The notes under the pieces were generated by a model. That model saw only the letters and a program-made list of their open reading frames with translations. It searched no databases and was not told the DNA's origin. Positions 24,404-35,652 of a stretch of DNA of 64,000 nt are shown piece after piece; the first letter of the stretch is position 1; each line of letters begins with the position of its first letter. The stretch covers positions 12,805,563 through 12,869,562 of the forward strand of contig NC_071348.1 of NCBI RefSeq assembly GCF_027744825.2, given 5' to 3'. Made by a program: the position numbers and the translations under genes. This stretch comes from Synchiropus splendidus. Lineage: Eukaryota > Chordata > Actinopteri > Syngnathiformes > Callionymidae.

Positions 24404-26168
24404 TCATAAAGCAGCATAGGCAGAAGGGCAGCTCGTCTTTTCCTCTTCAGAGGAGGCGTCATCCTCACCCTTCAAAAGTGGACTGTAAATCTCTGGATCA
24501 AGATTAGCCTGAAGAAGAATGAAAAACAAACATTAATTTAATACAAGTATTAATGTAATTTTTTTTCCTTTTCGTTCATTTTTATTCACTACACTTTCTT
24601 TCCCATTTTATACAGTTTTGTATTATACCATTATTTCTGAATATTTATTTTCTCTCATGAAAACATGTATTTAAAATTTTAACAGGAAAGGACAATGAGC
24701 TAATGTTTATAAGGACAAAACAGAAAGAGCATCAGAGTGTTCCCATTTTCACCTTTTCCACTGGATCCTGTCTCTTCTTCAGAGCCTTGATGCCCAGCAC
24801 AGACGAGCTGATGGACAGACACAGCTGAAGAGCCGACAGGATGATCAGCAAAGAGTTGATACCCTGCATAGCTGCCTGTGGAGACAGAAAGAGTCAGCAA
24901 GTCCTTTTAAATGTTTAAAATCAAGAAACTCAGAAATGTTGAGCTGGATATGAGGCTTTGACTCTTAAAGCTCTGGTATACAGAGTGATGGACTGGTTTT
25001 ACCTGCTCCTCAGTTCAATACTTGGAGTAACAAACAAGTATTTATTACATACATGAAGATATATCTTGTCACATGAAAACATTTGTGTCAGACTTACAAT
25101 CATCATAGACTTTGCCTGAAGACAGTTCTCCTTCTGCCGACTGGCTGGAGTTGGTGTCACATTTTCTGACCTGTCGTCCCAGTAGTCACGATCACGACAC
25201 AACCACCAAAATCTAATGTGTGCGATGTTGATGCTGTAGAGAACTATGGCTGTGATCGCAAAAGCAATTCCACACAGATTCAGAATCACTGTGATGGTGA
25301 CCTTCAAGAAAAGAAACAACAACAACAAGAGGTCAGTGAATGCTCAGGTTCCTCACTCAGAAGACGCATGAATGTGGTGGACGTCTGATGGGGGAACGTG
25401 CACTCACCAGGCAGGGACTTGGGAATCGCTCCGACAGAATGCAAAAGATTCCAAAGAGAATGAACTAGACAGAAGAGAAAGAAAGAGTTGACAAACACAC
25501 TGAACTTTCCACACTCTACATGTTTAACCCTGAATAACAGTTGTTTGTTATACACATACAGAGGAGCCAGAAAATTATTAAAACTGAAGTATGTTGGGAT
25601 TACTCAGCTCTAATACCTCACCTGAAATAAATAAACAATCAAATCATAAAAGATCATGTCAGGAGAGACTTCTTACTCTTTCCTTATCAAGACTCAATAA
25701 CTTCCACAAACAACATTAAGCTCTACTGTCTTACCAATCCTCCGAGCCAATAGGGGAATCCAGTTGCATCCATCTGCCACCAGGAGCCACCACCGCTGCA
25801 AATCAAGATGGTTCCGAGACCAATGTTGAGCAAACCAAGCAGGATCTGCAAAGCCTTTCAAGAGCAGACAAAGAATGAAGTACATGAAATAAACAAAGCT
25901 TGAATAAACATTTAAGAAATTCACATTTCATACACATACTGTCAAGCCAAGAGGGGCATGACTTCACAGTGCATTTATTTCTGTCACTCACCCCCAGTGC
26001 GGACAGAGAACCTCGCTGGAGTCTCCTCAGGCTCTCAGACACAGAACAGCACACAGGGCTGTAGCACAGGTTCTTCAGAATTTGGCAGATTGGGGGTAAA
26101 CTGCTGTTTGGGTCGGCTGCCACAGTGACCACTGTGACCCCCTCTGCCTTGGACATGGTGATGGACAT
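24404..26168 (-). CDS. gene B: CD20-like (MS4A/TMEM176 superfamily) four-span membrane protein, 261 aa
   Basis: Six coding exons: 25992-26168, 25735-25854, 25408-25464, 25098-25301, 24753-24875 and 24404-24508. All have GT-AG borders and phase 0. Residues 1-57 are the cytoplasmic N-terminus with a Cys-rich CYSPVCC (palmitoylation-like). The four spans are about 58-77 (LGALQILLGLLNIGLG), 94-112 (WLGGLFILFGIFCILSE), 119-144 (TVILNLCGIAFAITAIVLY) and 190-216 (INSLLIILSALQLCLSISS). Loop 1 carries CSGGGSWWQMD. Loop 2 has Cys153 and Cys178 and a glycosylation sequon NVT at 165. The 34-residue tail holds YSPL (Tyr235), an acidic EDDASSEEE run and a terminal SAYAAL (Tyr258). Family members act as membrane adaptors or channel modulators in immune and endosomal membranes. 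MS4A versus TMEM176 cannot be settled by eye. A non-coding first exon ends at 26928. Confidence 0.88.
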
Positions 26169-26927
26169 CCTGCTGACCCCAAGGAGCTGGAAATATTCCA
26201 AGTGAGGGACACAGATATTTTGGAAACTGTAGTATAAATTCTTGTTGCATTAGATAGTAATATCAGCAGCACATGCATAGCAGATTGATCCTATTTTGGA
26301 TTTCATGTTAAAAGAAGACTTGAAAATATTTGTTTGTTTCTGGAAGACATACAGTAGACAGATGAAGAACAAAAACATCCACAACAGCTTAAACATAAGA
26401 GTGTGGCAGCACCAATGATCCATGATGGAAAAATACGTTTTTTCAGACAAGGACACGCCTTTGTTGGCCACAACTATTGAAGGATAATAGAAGAACAATA
26501 ATCCCGACCAGTGCCTCCGTGTGCTCGTGTTTAGCATTGCATTTCCTTGTTTTACTCCCACGCGAACAAAAAATAAAGACGGTTCTACTAATTAATGGGG
26601 GAAAAAAACTTAACAAAAACAACAAACGACCGCTTCATTGCCATTTATTGACAGGGATTGTGGTCATCAATTCTTCTCCCAAAACCATCGTGCTTCAACA
26701 AACCTGAAGAAAGAAAACACCCGCTGGTCCAGATTCATACTAACATTAAAAAAAGAGCAGAATTAAAGGCCAACCACGAGATTAAGAAAGTCCACCTCCC
26801 TTGTCTCGCCAGACAAACAAAAGCAAATAAGAGCAGCTACCGATTAAAGCTGATCCACGGGGCTTCTTCAGCGGTAGGTTTTAAACTTCGTCAGAGACAA
26901 TAAAAGCAAACAGGTGGACAGACTTAC

Positions 26928-27039
26928 CTGAGGCGAGACACCGAGAATCTAATGTTCAGACTAAGTGCGCACTTGCTGGGTGAGAGGCTGGAGCCTTCCC
27001 TTTACTGGATGGATCCGCCTCCTCCTCTGTGAAGTGACG
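26928..27039 (-). promoter_or_regulatory. 5' untranslated exon and core promoter block of gene B
   Basis: The exon's donor (CCTCAG/GTAAGTC) is at 26928/26927; it joins the acceptor before 26186, 18 bases upstream of the ATG. At 27011-27039, upstream on the minus strand, lies a purine-rich block (minus strand CACTTCACAGAGGAGGAGG..GGATCC) repeated in front of C, D, E and, more loosely, F. Confidence 0.65.
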
Positions 27040-27119
27040 ACAGCATGTATTAACTATTTCACTACCTTGGTGAATAGAGGACAGGTCTTCACAAGGCAGC
27101 CCAATGATCAGAATATCGA

Positions 27120-27330
27120 AATTGTTGAAAGGAATTGACTCCCGAAATGACTCCTGAACATATTCATGAGTTCATGCAAAAAGTTCGATCCTTCCCCACT
27201 GAACCAATTTCATTCATGACATTTCCAAACATCTATACTTTGCTGTTTGCCAAGGAGAGAACAGAGTTCAGAGTGATGGGTCAAGACTCAGAAATACTGA
27301 CATTTGATGCTCGTACTACAGTTTAACAGA
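27120..27330. repeat. inter-gene block of the duplicated cluster, copy 1
   Basis: A segment repeated at 31590-31800, 35040-35230 and, degraded, 45297-45580, always between the promoter of one CD20-like gene and the 3' end of the next. It contains a plus-strand open frame (TPEHIHEFM..) kept in the three young copies but broken in the oldest. It is treated as non-coding. Confidence 0.6.
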
Positions 27331-27772
27331 GTGTAACTCATCAACCTGAAGAAATGTATCTGCAAAGAAGATGCTATAATAATTGAGTGGGAGACAACTC
27401 AAGAGAAAGTCAACAAGGATTATTATCTTTCAGAAAGGAGGCCTGTAAGAGCACAACGATAACTTTGGGGAAAAAAGTTTATTTTGAAAAATAAGGTGCA
27501 TGTCATCATGTGGACTACAGCAATCAAATATTCATTTCCACACAAGACATTTAAAGGAAGTGTGAATATCACTGTTGTGATGAGAGCCAAGGTTGCAGTG
27601 CTCCCAAGCAGATGATCTTTTCTGCCAAGACACATTGGTTATAAGGCACATTACAGCCACAAGCAGAAGAAAAAAATCAGAAGTTATGTGGACGTGAAGT
27701 GTTTAAAAATGATTTTCCCACAAGTCTGATTTAGGATAAATGAGGGAGCACGGCTGAAGACTGAATAGTGAT

Positions 27773-29619
27773 TCATAAAGCAGCATAGGCAGAAGGGCAG
27801 CTTTTCTTTTCCTCTTCAGAGGAGGCGTCATCCTCACCCTTCAAAAGGGGGCTGTAAATCTCTGGATCAACATTAGCCTGAAGAAGAATGAAAAACAAAG
27901 AACATGAATTCAATACAAGTATTCATTTACATTTTTTTCAAAAAAATTTTTTTCTTTTCGTTCGTTTTTTATTCACTACACTTTCTTTCCCATTTTATCC
28001 AGTTTTGTATCATACCATTATTTCTGAATATTTATTTCTCTCATGAAAACATGTATTTAAAATTTAAACAGGAAAGGACAATGGGTTTATGTTTATAAGG
28101 ACAAAACAGAAAGAGCATCAGAGTTTTCCCGTTTTCACCTTTTCCACTGGATCCTGTCTCTTCTTCAGAGCCTTGATGCCCAGCACAGACGAGCTGATGG
28201 ACAGACACAGCTGAAGAGCCGACAGGATGATCAGCAAAGAGTTGATACCCTGCATAGCTGCCTGTGGAGACAGAAAGAGTCAGCAAGTCCCTTTTAATGT
28301 TTAAAATCAAGAAACTGGAAGCTTCAGAAATGTTGAGCTGGATATGAGGCTTTGACTCTTGAAACTGTGGTATACAGAGTGATGGACTGGTTTTACCTGC
28401 TCCTCAGTTCAATACTTGGAGAAACAAACAAGTATTTATTAAACACATGAAGATATATCTTGTCACATGAAAACAATAACCAAACATCTGTGTCAGACTT
28501 ACAATCATCATAGACTTTGCCTGAAGACAGTTCTCCTTCTGCCGACTGGCTGGAGTTGGTGTCACATTTTCTGACCTGTCGTCCCAGTAGTCACGATCAC
28601 GGCACAACCACCAAAATCCAAAGTCTGTGATGTTGATGCTGTAGAGAACTATGGCTGTGATCGCAAAAGCAATTCCACACAGATTCAGAATCACTGTGAT
28701 GGTGACCTTCAAGAAAAGAAACAACAACAAAAACAAGAGTTCAGTGAATGCTCAGGTTCCTCACTCAGAAGACGCATGGATGTGGTGGACGTCTGATGGG
28801 GGAACGTGCACTCACCAGGCAGGGACTTGGGAATCGCTCCGACAGAACGCAAAAGATTCCAAAGAGAATGAACTAGACAGAAGAGAAAGAAAGAGTTTAT
28901 AAACACACTTTTGTCACACACTACGTGAACCTTGACAAAAGGATGGGTATTTAGATCAATTCATATTCTGTCAGACAAAATGTAGGCAAAACATCTCTAC
29001 GTCTTTAGCCTTGAACAACACCACTCCATACATTTTTGGTTTGTTTTACACATAGAGAAGAACCAGAAAGTGATGAAAACTGAAGTTGGTGGGATTACTC
29101 AGCTCTAATACCTCACCTGAAATCATAAAAGTCAGGAGAGACTTGTGACTCTTCCTTGATCAAGAGTCCATTACTTTCACAAACAACATTAAGCTCTACT
29201 GTCTTACCAATCCTCCAAGCCAATAGGGGAATCCAGTTTCCTCCATTGGCCACCAGTAGCCACGATGGGCCAAAAACATGATGGTGCCAAGACCAATGTT
29301 GAGCAAACCAACCAGGATCTGCAAGGACTTTCAAGAGCAAACAAAGAATGAAGTACATGAAATAAACAAACCCATCTTAAAAAAATGACTTTTTGCCAAG
29401 CCAGGAGGAGCATGACTTCACAGTGCATTTTCTGTCACTCACCCCCAGTATGGACAGAGAACCTCCCTGGAGTCTCCTCAGGCTCTCAGACACAGAACAG
29501 CACACAGGGCTGTAGCACAGGTTCTTCAGAATTTGGCAGATTGGAGGTACACTACAATTTGGGTCGGCTGCCACAGTGAACACTGTGACCCCCTCTGCCT
29601 TGGACATGGTGATGGACAT
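27773..29619 (-). CDS. gene C: CD20-like four-span membrane protein, 261 aa
   Basis: Exons: 29443-29619, 29208-29327, 28816-28872, 28503-28706, 28139-28261 and 27773-27877, with sizes identical to gene B. It starts MSITMSKAEG and keeps the CYSPVCC Cys cluster, the 19-residue exon FILFGIFCILSERFPSPCL, the NVT sequon in loop 2 and the tail motifs YSPL and SAYAAL. It differs from B mainly in loop 1 (MFLAHRGYWWPMEE in place of ICSGGGSWWQMDA) and in the residues after span 3 (ITDFG versus IAHIR). The promoter exon is about 1.7 kb upstream (31357), so intron 1 is much longer than in B and includes a (GT)n repeat. Probably functional: no stop or splice-site damage seen. Confidence 0.88.
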
Positions 29620-29774
29620 CCTGCTGACACCAAGGAGCTGGAAATATAAGTGAGGGACATAAATAGATTGAAATTTTAATAGAAATCTTAGTTGCACCAG
29701 ACAGCAATAGCAAATTAGATGACGCAGTTTCTGTAGAAATTGTGTGCTAATGCAGTGCAGTGTCATGCCCGCGG

Positions 29775-29776
<2 letters not shown>

Positions 29777-29826
<50 letters not shown>
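29777..29826. repeat. (GT)n(GA)n microsatellite in intron 1 of gene C
   Basis: About 18 GT units followed by GA units. The same site in gene E (38070-38100) has only a few GT units, showing length change after duplication. Confidence 0.9.
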
Positions 29827-30419
29827 CATCTCAAAAACCACAGCAGATAACTAAACAAATAACTAAATAAAATAAGCAAACTATGAGAATCAACTACGAG
29901 AAGGTGTTCTCCTATAACTGACCCAAATTTCATGTTTCTACAGTAAATGGTTTGCAAGGGATGGCGAGGTCAAAACTTGACGGAGCACGGAGTTTTCTGG
30001 GCTCATGAAAGTGAGACTTCTAGTTCCTCAGTAGCTAGCTGTTAGCGCAGCTGACGCTTAGCAACACCCGCCCGTCCGAGTGTGACATTCGGAAATATAA
30101 ACTAATTGCCCAAGAAATAATCAGTAATTTCAACGAGCTAGTTGAGCAGCCTTTTTCAGGAGTCGTTTATGCAGAAACTGAACTTTTGAAAACATCTGGA
30201 GTGGAAACTTTCATAAATGCAGTGCTCTCTGTCTCGGAGTCCCACTACAAGCAGCAAGTAAAGTCTCAAGAGACTCACCAAACTGCGATGTCTCACATCG
30301 AATGATATGTTTTTCAGTTGTCCTTTTGACAGAATAGTTGCTGCATTCAGCAAGATTTGTATTCTTATTTTTTTGAAGAGGCACATTAAAACATGATTTA
30401 ATGTTTTCACATCATATAC

Positions 30420-30900
30420 AAATGCATTGTCAATCCACGTGATCAGTATCGGTGATCAGTGGTGATCGGCACTCTGGCTGATCAGTATTGGATCTGCACC
30501 AAAAACCATGATCAAAGCATTCCTGGTGAAAATAAGTAGCTATACTGTTTTTTGTCGCGGAGCAGCTCATTCTGTGGGAGTCGATGGAGGTGAAAGACAG
30601 TTGTGTCTCACTATTCTGAACGTGCCGCAGTTTTTCTGAGCACATCATACCAGAGAGGACAAGTGGGACTAGAAAACATAGCGGACCAGATCAGGCAGGG
30701 ACACCCAACAATGCTAGTCAGGGCAAACCTTGCAGTGACCTTAAAAACGCTGTATATTACTTATGGAATGATATTTACGCGCGGAGACACCATAAGAGCC
30801 CAGTGCAGAACAATAGCATACAACGATGGGGAACAAATGTGGCAGCACCAATGATCCATGATGGAAAAATACACTGGTCAGACAGGGACGCGCCTTTTTT
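30420..30900. repeat. intron-1 segment shared by genes C and E
   Basis: The segment with GTGATCGGCACTCTGGCTG and the open stretch SERAAVFLSTSYQRGQVGLE recurs at 38115-38590. B and D contain only the last 60-80 bases of it (26400-26480, 34280-34360). The short open frame is not conserved as a gene: C has lost a TGGTTTTAAA-type 11-base segment present in E. Confidence 0.5.
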
Positions 30901-31356
30901 GAGTATTGAAGGATAATAGAAGAACAATAATCCCTACCAGTGCCACCGTGCGCTCGTGTTTAGCATTGCATTTTCTTGTTTTACACCCACGCGAACAAAA
31001 AAATAAAGACGGTTCTACTAATTCACGGGGGAAAAAACTTAACAAAAACAACAAACGAAGGCATCATTCTCATTTATTGACAGGGATTGTGGTCATCAAT
31101 TCTTCTACCAAAACCACCGTGCTTCAGCAAACCTGAAGAAAGAAAACACCCGCTGGTCCAGATTCATACTAACATTAAAAAAATAGCAGAGTTAAAGGCC
31201 AACCACGAGATTAAGAAAGTCCACCTCCCTTGTCTCGCCAGACAAACAAAAGCAAATAAGAGCAGCTACCGATTAAAGCTGATCCACGGGACTTCTTCAG
31301 CGGTAGGTTTTAAACTTCGTCAGAGACAATAAAAGCAAACAGGTGGACAGACTTAC

Positions 31357-31468
31357 CTGAGGCGAGACACCGAGAATCGAATGTTCAGACTAAGTGCGCA
31401 CTTGCTGGGTGAGAGGCTGGAGCCTTCCCTTTACCGGAAGGATCCGCCTCCTCCTCCGTGAAGTGACG
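31357..31468 (-). promoter_or_regulatory. 5' untranslated exon and core promoter block of gene C
   Basis: Donor CCTCAG/GTAAGTC at 31357. The conserved upstream block at 31440-31468 reads CACTTCACGGAGGAGGAGG on the minus strand. It is nearly identical to the corresponding blocks of B, D and E. Confidence 0.65.
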
Positions 31469-32243
31469 ACAGCATGTATTAACTATTTCACTACCTTGGT
31501 GAATAGAGGACAGGTCTTCACAAGGCAGCCCAATGATCAGAATATCGAAATTGTTGAAAGGAATTGAAAAAGTGCGCCAGCGGTCATCTCCCACAATGCT
31601 TTGCGAACACTCCCGAAATGACTCCTGAGCATATTCATGAGTTCATGCGAAAAGTTCGATCCTTCCCCACTGAACCAATTTCATTCATGACATTTCCAAA
31701 CATCTATACTTTGCTGTTTGCCAAGGAGAGAACAGAGTTCAGAGTGATGGGTCAAGACTCAGAAATACTGACATTTGATGCTCGTACAACAGTTTAACAG
31801 AGTGTAACTCATCAACCTGAAGAAATGTATCTGCAAAGAAGATGCTATAATAATTGAGTGGGAGACAACTCAAGAGAAAGTCAACAAGGATTATTATCTT
31901 TCAGAAAGGAGGCCTGTAAGAGCACAACGATAACCTTGGGGAAAAAAGTTTATTTTGAAAAATAAGGTGCATGTCATCATGTGGACTACAGCAATCAAAT
32001 ATTCATTTCCACACAAGACATTTAAAGGAAGTGTGAATATCACTGTTGTGATGAGAGCCAAGGTTGCAGTGCTCCCAAGCAGATGATCTTTTCTGCCAAG
32101 ACACATTGGTTATAAGGCACATTACAGCCACAAGCAGAAGAAAAAAATCAGAAGTTATGTGGACGTGAAGTGTTTAAAAATGATTTTCCCACAAGTCTGA
32201 TTTAGGATAAATGAGGGAGCACGGCTGAAGACTGAATAGTGAT

Positions 32244-34050
32244 TCATAAAGCAGCATAGGCAGAAGGGCAGCTTTTCTTTTCCTCTTCAGAGGAGGCGTC
32301 ATCCTCACCCTTCAAAAGGGGACTGTAAATCTCCGGATCAACATTAGCCTGAAGAAGAATGAAAAACAAAGAACATGAATTCAATACAAGTATTCACTTA
32401 AATTTTTTTCCAAATGTTTTTTTTTTTCTTTTTGTTCGTTTTTATTCACTACAGTTTCTTTCCCATTTTATCCAGTTTTGTATCATACCATTATTTCTGA
32501 ATATTTATTTTCTCTCATGAAAACATGTATTTAAAATTTAAGTGGGGAATGACAACGTTGAGTTTATGTTTATAAGGACAAAACAGAAAGAGCATCAGAG
32601 TTTTCCCGTTTTCACCTTTTCCACTGGATCCTGTCTCTTCTTCAGAGCCTTGATGCCCAGCACAGACGAGCTGATGGACAGACACAGCTGAAGAGCCGAC
32701 AGGATGATCAGCAAAGAGTTGATACCCTGCAGAGCCACCTGTGGAGACAGAAAGAGTCAGAAAGTCCTTTTTAATGTTTAAAATCAAGAAACTGGACCCT
32801 TCAGAAATGTTGAGCTGGATATGAGGCCTTGACTCTTAAAACTGTGGTATACAGAGTGATGGACTGGTTTTACCTGCTCCTCAGTTCAATACTTGGAGAA
32901 ACAAACAAGTATTTATTAAACACATGAAGATATATCTTGTCACATGAAAACAATAACCAAACATCTGTGTCAGACTTACAATCATCATAGACTTTGCCTC
33001 AAGACAGTTCTCCTTCTGCCGACTGGCTGGAGTTGGCGTCACATTTTCTGACCGGTCGTCCCAGTAGTCACGATCACGACACAACCACCAAAATCCAATG
33101 TTTGCGATGTTGATGCTGTAGAGAACTATGGCTGTGATCGCAAAAGCAATTCCACACAGATTCAGAATCACTGTGATGGTGACCTTCAAGAAAAGAAACA
33201 ACAACAACAACAGGTCAGTGAATGCTCAGGTTCCTCACTCAGAAGACGCATGGATGTGGTGGACGTCTGATGGGGGAACGTGCACTCACCAGGCAGGGAC
33301 TTGGGAATCGCTCCGACAGAATGCAAAAGATTCCAAAGAGAATGAACTAGACAGAAGAGAAAGAAAGAGTTGACAAACACACTGAACTTTCCACACTCTA
33401 CATGTTTAAGCCTGAATAACAGTTGTTTGTTATACACATACAGAGGAGCCAGAAAATTATTAAAACTGAAGTATGTTGGGATTACTCAGCTCTAATACCT
33501 CACCTGAAATAAATAAACAATCAAATCATAAAAGATCATGTCAGGAGAGACTTCTTACTCTTTCCTTATCAAGACTCAATAACTTCCACAAACAACATTA
33601 AGCTCTACTGTCTTACCAATCCTCCGAGCCAATAGGGGAATCCAGTTTCATCCATCTGCCACCAGGAGCCACCACCGCTGCAAATCAAGATGGTCCCGAG
33701 ACCAATGTTGAGCAAACCAAGCAGGATCTGCAAGGACTTTCAAGAGCAGACAAAGAATGAAGTACATGAAATAAACAAAGCTTGAATAAACATTTAAGAA
33801 ATTCACATTTCATACACATACTGTCAAGCCAAGAGGGGCATGACTTCACAGTGCATTTATTTCTGTCACTCACCCCCAGTGCGGACAGAGAACCTCGCTG
33901 GAGTCTCCTCAGGCTCACAGACACAGAACAGCACACAGGGCTGTAGCACAGGTTCTTCAGAATTTGGCAGATTGGGGGTAAACTGCTGTTTGGGTCGGCT
34001 GCCACAGTGAACACTGTGACCCCCTCTGCCTTGGACATGGTGATGGACAT
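32244..34050 (-). CDS. gene D: CD20-like four-span membrane protein, 261 aa
   Basis: Exons: 33874-34050, 33617-33736, 33290-33346, 32980-33183, 32616-32738 and 32244-32348, all phase 0. It is the block-duplicate of gene B: loop 1 is CSGGGSWWQMDETG and intron sequences align with B almost throughout. Loop 2 keeps the NVT sequon and two Cys. The exon before span 4 begins VALQGINS rather than AAMQGINS. The tail carries YSPL and the terminal SAYAAL. N-terminal change: SVSVSLRRL where the others have SVSESLRRL. No damage seen. Confidence 0.88.
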
Positions 34051-34804
34051 CCTGCTGACCCCAAGGAGCTGGAAATATTCCAAGTGAGGGACACAAATAT
34101 TTTGGAAACTGTAGTATAAATTCTTGTTGCATTAGATAGTAATATCAGCAGCACATGCATAGCAGATTGGTCCTATTTTGGATTTCATGTTAAAAGAACT
34201 TGAAAATATTTGTTTGTTTCTGGAAGACATACAGTAGACAGATGAAGAACAAAAACATCCACAACAGCTTAAACATAAGAGTGTGGCAGCACCAATGATC
34301 CATGATGGAAAAATACATTTTGTCAGACAAGGACACGCCTTTGTTGGCCACAACTATTGAAGGATAATAGAAGAACAATGATCCCGACCAGTGCCTCCGT
34401 GTGCTCGTGTTTAGCATTGCATTTCCTTGTTTTACTCCCACGCGAACAAAAAATAAAGACGGTTCTACTAATTAATGGGGGAAAAATAACAAAAACTACA
34501 AACGACCGCTTCATTGCCATTTATTGACAGGGATTGTGGTCATCAATTCTTCTCCCAAAACCACCGTGCTTCAACAAACCTGAAGAAAGAAAACACCCGC
34601 TGGTCCAGATTCATACTAACATTAAAAAAAAGAGCAGAGTTAAAGGCCAACCACGAGATTAAGAAAGTCCACCTCCCTTGTCTCGCCAGACAAACAAAAG
34701 CAAATAAGAGCAGCTACCGATTAAAGCTGATCCACGGGACTTCTTCAGCGGTAGGTTTTAAACTTCGTCAGAGACAATAAAAGCAAACAGGTGAACAGAC
34801 TTAC

Positions 34805-34916
34805 CGGAGGCGAGACACCGAGAATCTAATGTTCAGACTAAGTGCGCACTTGCTGGGTGAGAGGCTGGAGCCTTCCCTTTACCGGAAGGATCCGCCTCCT
34901 CCTCCGTGAAGTGACG
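34805..34916 (-). promoter_or_regulatory. 5' untranslated exon and core promoter block of gene D
   Basis: Donor at 34805 is CTCCG/GTAAGT rather than CTCAG/GTAAGT, so the last exon bases have changed from CAG to CCG, a slightly weaker donor. The conserved block is at 34888-34916. Confidence 0.6.
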
Positions 34917-35652
34917 ACAGCATGTATTAACTATTTCACTACCTTGGTGAATAGAGGACAGGTCTTCACAAGGCAGCCCAATGATCAGAATATCGAAATT
35001 GTTGAAAGGAATTGAAAAAGTGCGCCAGCGGTCATCTCCCACAATGCTTTGCGAACACTCCCGAAATGACTCCTGAACATATTCATGAGTTCATGCGAAA
35101 AGTTCGATCCTTCCCCACTGAACCAATTTCATTCATGACATTTCCAAACATCTATACTTTACTGTTTGCCAAGGAGAGAACAGAGTTCAGGGTGATGGGT
35201 CAAGACTCAGAAACACTGACATTTGATGAAGAAATGTATCTGCAAAGAAGATGCTATAATAATTGAGTGGGAGACAACTCAAGAGAAAGTCAACAAGGAT
35301 TATTATCTTTCAGAAAGGAGGCCTGTAAGAGCACAACGACAACTTTGGGGAAAAAAGTTTATTTTGAAAAATAAGGTGCATGTCATCATGTGGACTACAG
35401 CAATCAAATATTCATTTCCACACAAGACATTTAAAGGAAGTGTGAATATCACTGTTGTGATGAGAGCCAAGGTTGCAGTGCTCCCAAGCAGATGATCTTT
35501 TCTGCCAAGAAACATTGGTTATAAGGCACATTACAGCCACAAGCAGAAGAAAAAAATCAGAAGTTGTGTGGACGTGAAGTGTTTAAAAATGATTTTCCCA
35601 CAAGTCTGATTTAGGATAAATGAGGGAGCACGGCTGAAGACTGAATAGTGAT

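Noticed and set aside
24404..24508. ITAM in the tails of genes B-E
   Set aside because: The two YxxL units are 19 residues apart, longer than the 6-12 of an ITAM. Only the single SxYxxL (ITIM-type) and YxxΦ readings are kept.
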